Position numbers and translations under genes: made by a program. The notes under the pieces are model-generated. The model did not search any database, was not told the origin of the DNA, and saw nothing but the letters and a program-made list of their open reading frames with translations. This document shows positions 1-7,069 of a DNA stretch of 60,908 nucleotides, one piece after another; within the stretch, counting starts at the first letter, position 1; each line of letters opens with the position of its first letter. Origin of the DNA: an uncultured Alphaproteobacteria bacterium (lineage in GTDB: Bacteria; Pseudomonadota; Alphaproteobacteria; Rs-D84); contig CAJGDG010000003.1 of NCBI GenBank assembly GCA_904502095.1, positions 1-60,908 on the forward strand, read 5' to 3'.

Positions 1-9
1 AAACTATAA

Positions 10-118
10 TGCTCAGAAAATAGCGGGCTTATTCAATATATTCACCGCCCTCCAACCATGTTGGTTGGAGATATTTTCTGCCTTCGCAGGCACTGAGCAT
101 AAACGGGTTTCGACGCCC
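10..118 (-). ncRNA. Structured RNA element, copy 1 (unnamed class)
   Basis: Read on the minus strand this segment folds into a closing stem TGCTCAG/CTGAGCA (93-99 with 10-16), a small hairpin GCCTgcgaAGGC, a hairpin TCCAACCA/TGGTTGGA (51-69), and a hairpin GCGG/CCGC (23-48) whose loop carries GAATATATTGAATAA (29-43). A GGG/CCC hairpin lies just 5' of it (105-118). The second copy at 10403-10572 has the same order of helices, an identical 15-nt loop and different bases on both sides of the stems. A possible -10 (TATACT) lies at 141-146 on the minus strand, but its -35 is weak. Whatever lies downstream of the element is outside the window, so terminator and target gene cannot be seen. I do not recognise it as any known family. 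Confidence 0.6.
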
Positions 119-409
119 AACACAGCAATCGCCATGTCAAAGTATATACTACACCAAAAAATGACAAAAATCAAATGTTCAACAAAACAAGGTGGGGGTA
201 TGGTATTGTTATATGGTATGTAAATAACATGTGCGGGTATGCTGTTGGTATATGTTGGCGTGACAGGTGGTAGGGTATGTGTGGAGCATTAAAGAAATAC
301 CGCCCACAATGGGGCGGTTCTTTACAACGGTTTTTGTGCCAATATTTCGCCAATGCTTATCAGCATATCACACCCCTGCCCTAAAACCCATAGGAGCCTT
401 TTCCAAACA
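119..409. other. Intergenic stretch, no gene seen
   Basis: No convincing coding sequence. The part from about 190 to 290 is G/T-rich with repeated GGTATG-like words. A hairpin CCGCCC/GGGCGG at 300-317 could be a weak terminator on either strand. The possible promoter of structured RNA copy 1 lies near 141-146. Confidence 0.5.
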
Positions 410-434
410 AAAAAATCGTCACATCCGTGACGAT
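410..434 (-). terminator. Terminator of tRNA-Arg
   Basis: On the minus strand AATCGTCA pairs with TGACGATT and is followed by seven T, directly downstream of the tRNA-Arg 3' end. Confidence 0.8.
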
Positions 435-441
435 TAATTTT

Positions 442-518
442 TGGCACGCCCTACAGGATTCGAACCTGTGACCTGCAGATTAGAAATCTGATGCTCTATC
501 CAGCTGAGCTAAGGGCGC
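442..518 (-). tRNA. tRNA-Arg (UCU)
   Basis: A complete cloverleaf is readable on the minus strand: acceptor GCGCCCT/AGGGCGT, D arm with GCTCAGCTGGATAGAGC, anticodon loop TTTCTAA giving anticodon UCU, and T loop TTCGAAT. The 3' CCA is encoded at 444-442. It reads AGA and AGG. A terminator follows at once. The first anticodon-stem pair is a mismatch but the rest is canonical. Confidence 0.95.
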
Positions 519-806
519 ACATGCGCTATATTCTATATTATTTTTTAAAAAATTCAACAAAAACCGTTAAATTAAATCACCCGACACAATTATTTTTATC
601 TGTTAACCCTGGCATCAAACTTTTGCATTTGCTTTTCGAAAAGCGTCCACTCTATTTTTTAGTGATTTTTTCATCGCGCCCTCTTTGTCTGTAATTGTAA
701 TTATATCACAAAACACAACGGTATCCAAACCATCAATCCGCCCATAAAAACAATAAAAAATCAATCTAAATATGTACGGTTAATCGTAAATCTTTTTGTT
801 TATGTG
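519..806. other. Intergenic stretch, nothing identified
   Basis: AT-rich DNA between tRNA-Arg and the promoter of the cation ATPase. No open frame here has a plausible start site or protein-like composition. No terminator or repeat was recognised. Confidence 0.4.
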
Positions 807-836
807 TTGATTTTATTCCAACTCTTGTCGTAAAAT
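807..836 (+). promoter_or_regulatory. Promoter of the cation ATPase gene
   Basis: TTGATT at 807-812, an 18-nt spacer and TAAAAT at 831-836, followed by a short leader with GGAG at 854-857. Confidence 0.6.
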
Positions 837-867
837 ATCACGCATGACAAAAAGGAGAAGTGTGATT

Positions 868-3477
868 ATGCAGAATAAAATTATTGGCTTAACAACACGT
901 CAGGCCGAAATTAACCGAAAAAAATATGGTGAAAACAAATTGCCGCGCCCAAAGATGTATTCTGCATGGGATTTCTTTGTCGATGTTTTTCGTGATAAAT
1001 TAAACCTTGTATTACTGTTTATGATGCTGATGTTTTTAGGTCTTGGAATCGCAGGATATGGCAGTATTTATGAGGCTGTTGGTATAGGTGTTGTTTTGTT
1101 TGTTGTTGCCTTTACGACTGTTGTAACTAAATTAAAAACGCAGCGTGGTGCAGATAAGTTATATCGTAAATCATCGATGTTCTCTGCGACTGTTATTCGT
1201 AATGGCGCACCCGTTCGTTTGGACAGCACAATGGTTGTTGTTAATGATGTTGTTAAACTCTGTTCTGGCGAAAAGATATGCGCAGATGGTTATGTAATCT
1301 CGGGCTCTGTTGATGTTAATAATGCAATATTAAATGGCGAAAGTGACGAAGTAAAAAAAACGGCCATTCCATCTGATTATAAATATGATAGTTCTGCACA
1401 AATTAACGCAGATACATACACAGATTCTTACAGTGTGTTTGCAGGTACAACTGTTAAAAGTGGCGAATGTTATATGCGTGTTACACGTGTTGGTGCGAAT
1501 ACAGAAAACGCCAAGATAATGTCTTCGTTGTATTCAATTGGTGATGTTAAAACAACATTGCAAATCCAACTGGATAATTTAGCGTCCTTAATCAGTAAAT
1601 TTGGCTCGATATGCGCATTGGTAATTTTCGGGGTATTACTGACAGTTCGTATTTTGTCTGGTGATGCATCACATGATATGTCGGGCTTGTATGTTGTGTT
1701 CAGTACACTAACGATTGCGCTGACGATATTTGTTGCCGCTGTCCCCGAAGGTTTGCCGTTTATTATTGGTATTATCACAGGACAAAATGTAGAACGTATG
1801 ATACGCTCGAATATATTGGCAAAAAATCCACACAAGATTCCAGAATCTGGAAATATCCAACTGTTATGTACAGATAAAACAGGTACATTAACGTATGGTT
1901 TTATGCAGCCTGTGCATAATTTTACGGGCGCATGTGTTGATATGGGCTTTGATTCTGAAACTGGTGGCGATACAAAACAAATGTTTTTGCAAAATATTGC
2001 ATTAACATGTGATTGTGTATTTGATAAACGTAAAAATGTTATTGGCGGTAATTCAACCAGTCGTGCGCTATTTGAATCGATGAAGTCTGTGTCAAAGCAG
2101 ATTGCAGACATACAGTCATCGTATCCTGTGTCATCTCGGATTGTGTTTAATAGCAAGAATAAGTTTTCTGGTGCGTTATCATCTGTGAATGGTAATCGTG
2201 GTTATTACATGGGCGCACCTGAGGTTATTTTGTCCAAGGCTCGCTTTTATATTGATTCAGATGGTCAGATAAAAAAGATAAATAAAACAAAATTACAGAA
2301 TTTAATTCAGTCAAATGCTCGTCGTGCAATGCGTTTGGTTGCAACGGCGTTTTCGCCTAATTGGCATGACGAAGACACATTACCTGATGATTTAATCTTT
2401 ATATCAATGGTTGCAATGCGTGATAACGTGCGTGATGGTGTCCCAAGTGTGATTGATGCAATGAATAAGTCAGGCGTTCAGGTCATGATGATAACGGGTG
2501 ATAATTTGGATACAGCACGTGCAATTGCCACAGATTGCGGAATAATTACATCAGATTCTGATATTGCGATTACCGCATCTGAATTTGATTCTTGGACTGA
2601 TGCACGTGCTCGTCGTTCTTTGCGTAAAATCAAGGTTGTTGCCCGTGCTGTTCCAGAAACAAAGTTGCGTTTGGTTCGTTTGGCTCAATCTTTGAATTTG
2701 TGCATTGGTATGTGTGGAGATGGTACAAATGATGCACCTGCATTAAAGGGGGCAGATGTTGGGTTTGCGATGGGTGACGGTACAGATGTTTGTAAAGAAG
2801 CAAGTGATATCATCATAACTGATAATAATTTTTTATCGATTGCGAATTGTATTTTACTGGGACGTACATTTGTTCATAATGTTATCAGTTTTTTAAAGTT
2901 CCAATTACCGATAAATTTTGCTTTGGTGATTTTAAGTATCGTCTTTCCAATTGCATTTGGGTTGGATGCATTTACGGCTGTGCAAATATTGTTGATAAAT
3001 ATTGTTATGGACAGTTTAAATTCTTTGGCATTTGGGGGCGAACCGCCATATAATGAATATTTATTAGAACCTGCCCAAGGAAAGTCTGCACCATTATTAT
3101 CTCGTAATGTCATGATGCAAATTACATGGACAACATTTGGATTTTGTTGTGTGTTTGCATTATTGTCTTTGTTGCAGATGCATAATATATTCGATGTCCC
3201 AGGGGCGTATATGTCCGCTCGATTTGCATTATTGGTAATAATGTCTGTTGTGAACGGATTTTGTGTGCGAACCAAAGGATTTTTAGGACTATCAAAAAAT
3301 CCAATGTTTATAGTTGTTGCATGTGGTATTATTGTATGCACAATGTTGGTTGTTACATTTGGTGGTTCTGTATTACAGTTGTCACCATTATCATTAACTC
3401 AGTGGTTGTTAATATTTGGTTTGTCCTTAGTAATAATCCCGATAAACTTTATTCGCGGTATTATTATGAAAAAATAA
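868..3477 (+). CDS. P-type Ca2+-transporting ATPase (P2B-like)
   Basis: A 869-aa ATP-driven cation pump of the inner membrane. All P-type landmarks are visible: PEGLP at 293-297 in M4, the phosphorylated Asp336 in DKTGTLT, TGD at 543-545 and the hinge GDGTNDAP at 617-624. The M6 segment reads NIVMDSLNSLA followed by EPP, which resembles plasma-membrane Ca2+ pumps (P2B) more than SERCA (P2A). The start at 868 is chosen because GGAG lies 10 nt upstream; an in-frame ATG at 844 has no ribosome site. Codons end mostly in T or G, unlike genes after 4.9 kb, which matches the base skew of this side. It is probably transcribed alone, with a promoter at 807 and a terminator at 3483. Calcium specificity is inferred from M6. 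Confidence 0.88.
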   Translation: MQNKIIGLTTRQAEINRKKYGENKLPRPKMYSAWDFFVDVFRDKLNLVLLFMMLMFLGLGIAGYGSIYEAVGIGVVLFVVAFTTVVTKLKTQRGADKLYRKSSMFSATVIRNGAPVRLDSTMVVVNDVVKLCSGEKICADGYVISGSVDVNNAILNGESDEVKKTAIPSDYKYDSSAQINADTYTDSYSVFAGTTVKSGECYMRVTRVGANTENAKIMSSLYSIGDVKTTLQIQLDNLASLISKFGSICALVIFGVLLTVRILSGDASHDMSGLYVVFSTLTIALTIFVAAVPEGLPFIIGIITGQNVERMIRSNILAKNPHKIPESGNIQLLCTDKTGTLTYGFMQPVHNFTGACVDMGFDSETGGDTKQMFLQNIALTCDCVFDKRKNVIGGNSTSRALFESMKSVSKQIADIQSSYPVSSRIVFNSKNKFSGALSSVNGNRGYYMGAPEVILSKARFYIDSDGQIKKINKTKLQNLIQSNARRAMRLVATAFSPNWHDEDTLPDDLIFISMVAMRDNVRDGVPSVIDAMNKSGVQVMMITGDNLDTARAIATDCGIITSDSDIAITASEFDSWTDARARRSLRKIKVVARAVPETKLRLVRLAQSLNLCIGMCGDGTNDAPALKGADVGFAMGDGTDVCKEASDIIITDNNFLSIANCILLGRTFVHNVISFLKFQLPINFALVILSIVFPIAFGLDAFTAVQILLINIVMDSLNSLAFGGEPPYNEYLLEPAQGKSAPLLSRNVMMQITWTTFGFCCVFALLSLLQMHNIFDVPGAYMSARFALLVIMSVVNGFCVRTKGFLGLSKNPMFIVVACGIIVCTMLVVTFGGSVLQLSPLSLTQWLLIFGLSLVIIPINFIRGIIMKK

Positions 3478-3480
3478 ATC

Positions 3481-3502
3481 TACCGCCCATTTGGGCGGTT
3501 TT
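3481..3502 (+). terminator. Terminator after the cation ATPase
   Basis: CCGCCC, loop ATTT, GGGCGG, then TTTT directly downstream of the ATPase stop codon. Confidence 0.75.
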
Positions 3503-3516
3503 GAATTTTCTGGTCG
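3494..3516. repeat. 23-bp direct repeat, left copy
   Basis: Begins GGCGGTTTTG and ends TTCTGGTCG; identical to 4523-4545. The two copies bracket the ADP-ribosylglycohydrolase gene. The bases after this copy (GTGCTGGGATGAC) differ from those after the right copy. Confidence 0.8.
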
Positions 3517-3632
3517 TGCTGGGATGACGGTTTGCGAACTGAGATTATACAGATTGGGAGAGAGATAGATAATTTTTCTTAACTTTTTCATAATATGTAT
3601 ATAATAGTCATGTAAGTTTCAGGAGTTCCAAA

Positions 3633-4421
3633 ATGCTTGGTTCTATTATTGGCGATATAGTCGGGTCTCGTTTTGAATTTCATAACATCAAAACCAAGGA
3701 TTTTTCATTGTTTGATGAATCTTGCTGTTTTACAGATGATACTATTTTGACTTGTGCGGTTGCTGAACATTTAATATCAAAACTATCAATCGAAGAAACA
3801 TTGCGTAAATGGGCTTTGAAATATCAAAATCGTACCTACGAAAATGGTGAAATAGGTGCTTTTGGTAAAGGTTTTTTGCAATGGGTTAATACTGGTGTTT
3901 CTATAAATTCTAGTTCTAATGGTTGTGTTATGCGTATAAGTCCGCTTTTGCATATAAAGCACGATCAACAATGTTTATTTAAAAAAGCGGACGAGATTAC
4001 AAAAATTACACATAATCATCCGGAAAGTTTAAATGCAGTTCATGCTTATCTTGAAACAGGTTTTATGATTCAAAATTTAATTCCTATAGACCAAATAAAA
4101 GAAACCATAAGTGATAAATATCAATATAATGTACATCAAAGTTTGGATGAAATCAGACCATTATATAATCGTTTTTATGTGCAATGTAAAAATTCTGTCC
4201 CTCAGGCAATTATTTGTGCACTAGATGCATGTTCTTATGAAGATGCTTTGCGAAACGCTGTGTCCTTGGGTGGTGACTGCGATACTTTGGCATGTATGGC
4301 AGGTGGACTGGCAGAATTAAGATTTAAAATCCCAACTAATATAATCGCAAATGCAAAGAAATACATGGATAAAGATATAAGAAAACTAATAAAAATGTTT
4401 TATAATATGCATGAAAAATGA
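3633..4421 (+). CDS. ADP-ribosylglycohydrolase family protein (DraG-like)
   Basis: A 262-aa protein of the ADP-ribosylglycohydrolase fold, which removes ADP-ribose from proteins or small molecules with two bound metal ions. The N-terminal metal motif FTDDT (about 32-36) and the C-terminal motif GGDCDT (213-218) are both present, so it is probably active. The start has AGGAG 7 nt upstream, and a -10 TATAAT lies at 3600-3605. No ADP-ribosyltransferase partner gene is adjacent. The gene is isolated, AT-rich and uses T-ending codons. It is flanked by the 23-bp direct repeats, which suggests it may have been inserted as a unit. Confidence 0.85.
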   Translation: MLGSIIGDIVGSRFEFHNIKTKDFSLFDESCCFTDDTILTCAVAEHLISKLSIEETLRKWALKYQNRTYENGEIGAFGKGFLQWVNTGVSINSSSNGCVMRISPLLHIKHDQQCLFKKADEITKITHNHPESLNAVHAYLETGFMIQNLIPIDQIKETISDKYQYNVHQSLDEIRPLYNRFYVQCKNSVPQAIICALDACSYEDALRNAVSLGGDCDTLACMAGGLAELRFKIPTNIIANAKKYMDKDIRKLIKMFYNMHEK

Positions 4422-4505
4422 TATAACGAGTTCGAACAATAGCAAAAAAACATTACTTCCTAAAAACTTAATTCTCGAACTCAGCGAAGATATTTGAAAC
4501 CAAAC
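4422..4505. other. Short intergenic segment with inverted repeat
   Basis: GAGTTCGA at 4428-4435 and TCGAACTC at 4475-4482 form an 8-bp inverted repeat with a 39-nt spacer. No function assigned. Confidence 0.4.
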
Positions 4506-4531
4506 AAAAAACCGCCTTTAATGGCGGTTTT
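4506..4531 (+). terminator. Bidirectional terminator-like hairpin
   Basis: A-run, CCGCC, TTTAAT, GGCGG, TTTT. It can end transcription of the DraG-like gene on + or of the structured element at 4541-4684 on the minus strand. Confidence 0.65.
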
Positions 4532-4545
4532 GAATTTTCTGGTCG
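4523..4545. repeat. 23-bp direct repeat, right copy
   Basis: Identical to 3494-3516. It runs into TCTGGTCGGGGCGA, a 14-bp sequence found again at the 3' end of tRNA-Pro near 4730-4743. Confidence 0.8.
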
Positions 4546-4684
4546 GGGCGACAATGAGTAGATTTCGCAAGCAACGCACAGCGAAATTGTCACGAATGCC
4601 CAGCAGCCGACACAACGTGTCGTGCGATGGAAACATTCGAACATTGGTAAATTTTAATTTACCGTTCGAATCCGCAACCCCACC
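4541..4684. ncRNA. Candidate multi-hairpin RNA or palindromic element
   Basis: The segment closes on itself: GGTCGGGG (4541-4548) pairs with CCCCACC (4678-4684) through a single bulge. Inside are three hairpins: GACAAT/ATTGTC with an inner ATTTCGC/GCGAAAT (4550-4591), CGAATG/CATTCG with an inner CGACAC/GTGTCG (4593-4639), and GGTAAAT/ATTTACC (4646-4663). A tRNA-like TTCGAATCC and CCACCA end follow on the + strand. Terminator-like hairpins lie on both sides, so the strand cannot be decided. It does not fit a canonical tRNA or the tmRNA, RNase P or SRP RNAs. Confidence 0.4.
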
Positions 4685-4693
4685 AAATAAATA

Positions 4694-4722
4694 AAAATAC
4701 CGCATTAACTGCGGTATTTTTT
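4694..4722 (-). terminator. Terminator of tRNA-Pro, probably bidirectional
   Basis: TACCGC and GCGGTA around a 7-nt loop, with T-runs on both sides. It follows tRNA-Pro on the minus strand and the structured element on the + strand. Confidence 0.7.
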
Positions 4723-4731
4723 GTTTATATC

Positions 4732-4808
4732 TGGTCGGGGCGAAAGGATTCGAACCTTCGACATCTTGGTCCCAAACCAAGCACTCTACCAGACTGAGCT
4801 ACACCCCG
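4732..4808 (-). tRNA. tRNA-Pro (UGG)
   Basis: Minus-strand cloverleaf with acceptor CGGGGTG, D arm with GCTCAGTCTGGTAGAGT, anticodon stem-loop CTTGG-TTTGGGA-CCAAG giving UGG, T loop TTCGAAT and an encoded CCA. Its 3' end sequence is partly duplicated at 4538-4551. Confidence 0.95.
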
Positions 4809-4868
4809 AAACGAACACCATTATAACAGCATTTTTTTCAAATGCAAATTTTTATTTTAATTTTATGC

Positions 4869-4897
4869 TTGTGTGATTTGCCGAAGTTTTCTATCAT
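4869..4897 (+). promoter_or_regulatory. Promoter giving a leaderless mRNA for the gene at 4905
   Basis: TTGTGT at 4869-4874, a 17-nt spacer and TATCAT at 4892-4897. The expected +1 falls on or next to the ATG at 4905, and no ribosome site is visible. Confidence 0.5.
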
Positions 4898-4904
4898 ATA
4901 AGTA

Positions 4905-5894
4905 ATGAGGAAGGTTCTGCTGTCTTTTATTATTTTATCAACCTGCGTCAATGGCGCATGGGCGGTCACACGCGATGCCCAGCTAACAAACACAACGCCG
5001 TACAATTACAACTATATGTACCCATATATGAACAATCAAATGCGTACAAATTTAAACCCGGGCGTCACGACATCGCAATCATTGAATCCAATTAATACCG
5101 TTGTGCGCACAGAAAAATTATCTGGCGAACGCCGTGTTGTGCCACGCAAATCGGCGCGCAGCGCAACCACCACCGCATCCGCGAACGGGGGGCGTCGCGT
5201 TGTACAACGCCGCACCGCGACCAGCACCGTTAACCGCGCAATAAACGGCGCAGCTTCGACTGCACGCAGCGGTGTTGCCATGGGCACAACGGGCACACAA
5301 AACAATTCACGAAAACTGGTTGCACGCAGTGGTCGCACAATTAATGCAGCGGTCGCACGCAACGCGTCTGATAAAAACTATACCAGTGCAACGGGCCGTG
5401 TTTCGTCTGCGCGATGCCTGGCGGATTATTCCGAATGTATGGATATGTATTGCGAACGCGAAGACACCGCATACAATCGCTGTTATTGCAGCGCAAAGCT
5501 GTCGCAAATTGACGCAAAGTATCAACCTGATATCAATTCTTTGATTATGCAAATTCAAACAATGAAAAATCAAAATAAATGGTCCGATGCAGAAATGGAC
5601 GAATATTGGATGAATACTGTTGGCAAATACACCAATGGTAACACCTGGGAAAACATAGATACTGCATTAAATAAAATAAACTGGGCCGACTTTGACAGCA
5701 AATTGCGCGGTCAGAACGCATTTAATACAGGCCACGAATATTGCATCCAATATTTACAGGGCTGTTCTTATGCGATAAAGAATTTGCGCGATGCATACCT
5801 GTCTGAAATAACGCGCGATTGCGCCGCATACGAAGAAAATTTGCAATTGATTAAAAGCGCAGCAGAAAGCATTGTCGATTCTTATAAAGAATAA
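4905..5894 (+). CDS. Exported protein with C-x6-C-x4-C-x9-C-x-C motif
   Basis: A 329-aa protein of unknown function. Residues 1-20 are a signal peptide ending in GAWA. Residues 21-165 are low in hydrophobics and rich in Arg, Ala, Thr and Asn, probably disordered. Cysteines 171, 178, 183, 193 and 195 form a motif that recurs with exactly the same spacing in the 1005-aa protein at 21775 (Cys185-209). A helical C-terminal part with further Cys follows. The paired Cys in an exported protein suggest disulfides. The GC-rich repetitive N-terminal half contrasts with the rest of the gene. No ribosome site is visible, and the promoter sits directly on the start. Confidence 0.85.
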   Translation: MRKVLLSFIILSTCVNGAWAVTRDAQLTNTTPYNYNYMYPYMNNQMRTNLNPGVTTSQSLNPINTVVRTEKLSGERRVVPRKSARSATTTASANGGRRVVQRRTATSTVNRAINGAASTARSGVAMGTTGTQNNSRKLVARSGRTINAAVARNASDKNYTSATGRVSSARCLADYSECMDMYCEREDTAYNRCYCSAKLSQIDAKYQPDINSLIMQIQTMKNQNKWSDAEMDEYWMNTVGKYTNGNTWENIDTALNKINWADFDSKLRGQNAFNTGHEYCIQYLQGCSYAIKNLRDAYLSEITRDCAAYEENLQLIKSAAESIVDSYKE

Positions 5895-5898
5895 ACCC

Positions 5899-6837
5899 TT
5901 AACGCAAATTCACCTGTTCCAAGAATTGTTTTAACGCTTTGTTATCGGTATAAACAGCTTCGGCGTTTATATAGTCTATGGCCCTGTCAAATTCGCGTTT
6001 ATCAAAATTACCGTTTATTGACGCCAAAGACTTTTTCACAGCATTTTCATTATACGCCATGATTTGACGCACCAATTTGCGTCCCCGATATGTCAAACAC
6101 CCATACGCAGACAAAAAAGTTTCACCCCAGTCTATTCTGCGCCCACCACGCAGGTTTCTGGATTCGTTTTCTTTGAGTCTGGTTTCAAACACAGCATTTT
6201 TTTGTTCACGCGCTTCTAACTTATCCTCTTTATCGCCCGCCCATTTACTTAACATATACTGTTCAGAAATCAAAGACGCCATATACACAGGATTGTTATC
6301 TTTTGGCTCGGCCTTGTTTGCTGCAAATGCGGTTGCAATTTCAAACCAAGGTCCATGGTCATACAGTGCCCAATCTGGCGCGTCCTTGTAAAACAATTTT
6401 AATGCATAATGCGCGTTAATTTCAGGAAAAGACATTTTGCACACAAAACCAACCGAGCCCGACCAAGGGTTAAAGCCGTAAACATTTATACCTTTGGATT
6501 CCAACACACATTTCGTACCGAACAAATCACCAACAGATGACACATCATAAACTTTGTCCGCGTTCATTTCACGAATTTCAAACGCATTTGCAATCAAAAA
6601 ATTTTCTAAATTTTCACGGAATTGCGCCGTCACAGATGCTATTTTGTTCTTTGGCAATTGCGCACGTAATTCTGGGGGCAACGCGCCCAAATATGGCAAA
6701 ACATCACAGTTATAAACAGTCTTTTTTAACCGCCCAATATATCGCACCCATTTGTATCGCAACATCCCCGTCAACGCCCTGTGCTTGCAACGCGCTGCTT
6801 TACCGTTATCTATCAAGATTCTATCTGCATCCACCAT
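5899..6837 (-). CDS. Protein of unknown function, possible kinase-like fold
   Basis: A 312-aa soluble protein not recognised as a named family. Part of it recalls a protein-kinase N-lobe: a glycine-containing strand pair near GSVGFV, then ALKLF with a Lys in the beta-3 position, then a helix with a Glu. Further on, RRIDWGE could play the role of the metal-binding DFG. The HRD-type catalytic loop is not evident, so this is only a suggestion. The start at the ATG 6837 is preferred over an in-frame GTG at 6891, because a strong promoter at 6845-6872 sets +1 at that ATG. The promoter lies inside the 3' end of the spanin-like lipoprotein gene. It ends 4 nt from the convergent gene at 4905-5894. 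Confidence 0.7.
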   Translation of the reverse strand: MVDADRILIDNGKAARCKHRALTGMLRYKWVRYIGRLKKTVYNCDVLPYLGALPPELRAQLPKNKIASVTAQFRENLENFLIANAFEIREMNADKVYDVSSVGDLFGTKCVLESKGINVYGFNPWSGSVGFVCKMSFPEINAHYALKLFYKDAPDWALYDHGPWFEIATAFAANKAEPKDNNPVYMASLISEQYMLSKWAGDKEDKLEAREQKNAVFETRLKENESRNLRGGRRIDWGETFLSAYGCLTYRGRKLVRQIMAYNENAVKKSLASINGNFDKREFDRAIDYINAEAVYTDNKALKQFLEQVNLR

Positions 6838-6844
6838 CACATTA

Positions 6845-6872
6845 AATATAGTACAAAAACACGACTTGTCAA
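6845..6872 (-). promoter_or_regulatory. Strong promoter for a leaderless mRNA
   Basis: TTGACA at 6872-6867, a 16-nt spacer and TATATT at 6850-6845. The expected +1 is within one or two bases of the ATG at 6837. Confidence 0.65.
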
Positions 6873-7069
6873 CGCCTGTTATATTTTTCACAAAATTCGT
6901 TATGACTGTATATATTACGCGCTAAATCATCGCTGATAACATCCCAATCAGCGGCGCGACCATATATTTTTTGACATACAAATGGTGCGCACACATCATT
7001 CAGCGATTGTGTATTTTTCGCGCAGGACGCGACGAATATCGCCACCCCTGCTATTAAACAATGTTTCAT
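6869..7069 (-). CDS. Rz1-like o-spanin lipoprotein (putative)
   Basis: A 66-aa lipoprotein. The signal MKHCLIAGVAIFVASC ends in a lipobox with the acylated Cys at residue 16. The tail reads SDDLARNIYSHNEFCEK, which resembles the conserved C-terminus of phage outer spanins (LA..I..HN...C). GGGGGAA lies 4 nt upstream of the ATG at 7069. The gene begins inside the preceding membrane-protein gene (6996-7226) in another frame and overlaps it by 74 nt, the usual arrangement of Rz/Rz1 pairs, which fuse inner and outer membranes at phage lysis. No other phage gene is adjacent, so it is either a lysis remnant or a domesticated envelope pair. The family assignment rests on layout and short motifs. Confidence 0.6.
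   Translation of the reverse strand: MKHCLIAGVAIFVASCAKNTQSLNDVCAPFVCQKIYGRAADWDVISDDLARNIYSHNEFCEKYNRR

Noticed and set aside
171..353. 60-codon open frame on the minus strand
   Set aside because: It runs across a terminator-like hairpin, has no ribosome site and an odd composition rich in His, Pro and Tyr.
520..550. Sequence loosely like a dif site (ATGCGCTATA ... TTATTTTTTAAA)
   Set aside because: Spacing between the two arms and several arm bases do not match; the likeness is mostly AT-richness.
1470..2156. 228-codon frame antisense to the cation ATPase
   Set aside because: It is a mirror of conserved ATPase sequence; nothing supports its own translation.
3585..3610. AT-palindrome CATAATATGTATATAATAG as a dif candidate
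   Set aside because: It is better explained as the -10 region of the ADP-ribosylglycohydrolase gene, and the XerD arm is not recognisable.
4541..4684. tmRNA (one-piece or permuted)
   Set aside because: No tag reading frame or pseudoknot pattern is visible and the T-arm spacing is wrong.
4481..4780. 99-codon open frame on the minus strand through the structured element
   Set aside because: It overlaps tRNA-Pro and two hairpins and reads as non-coding.
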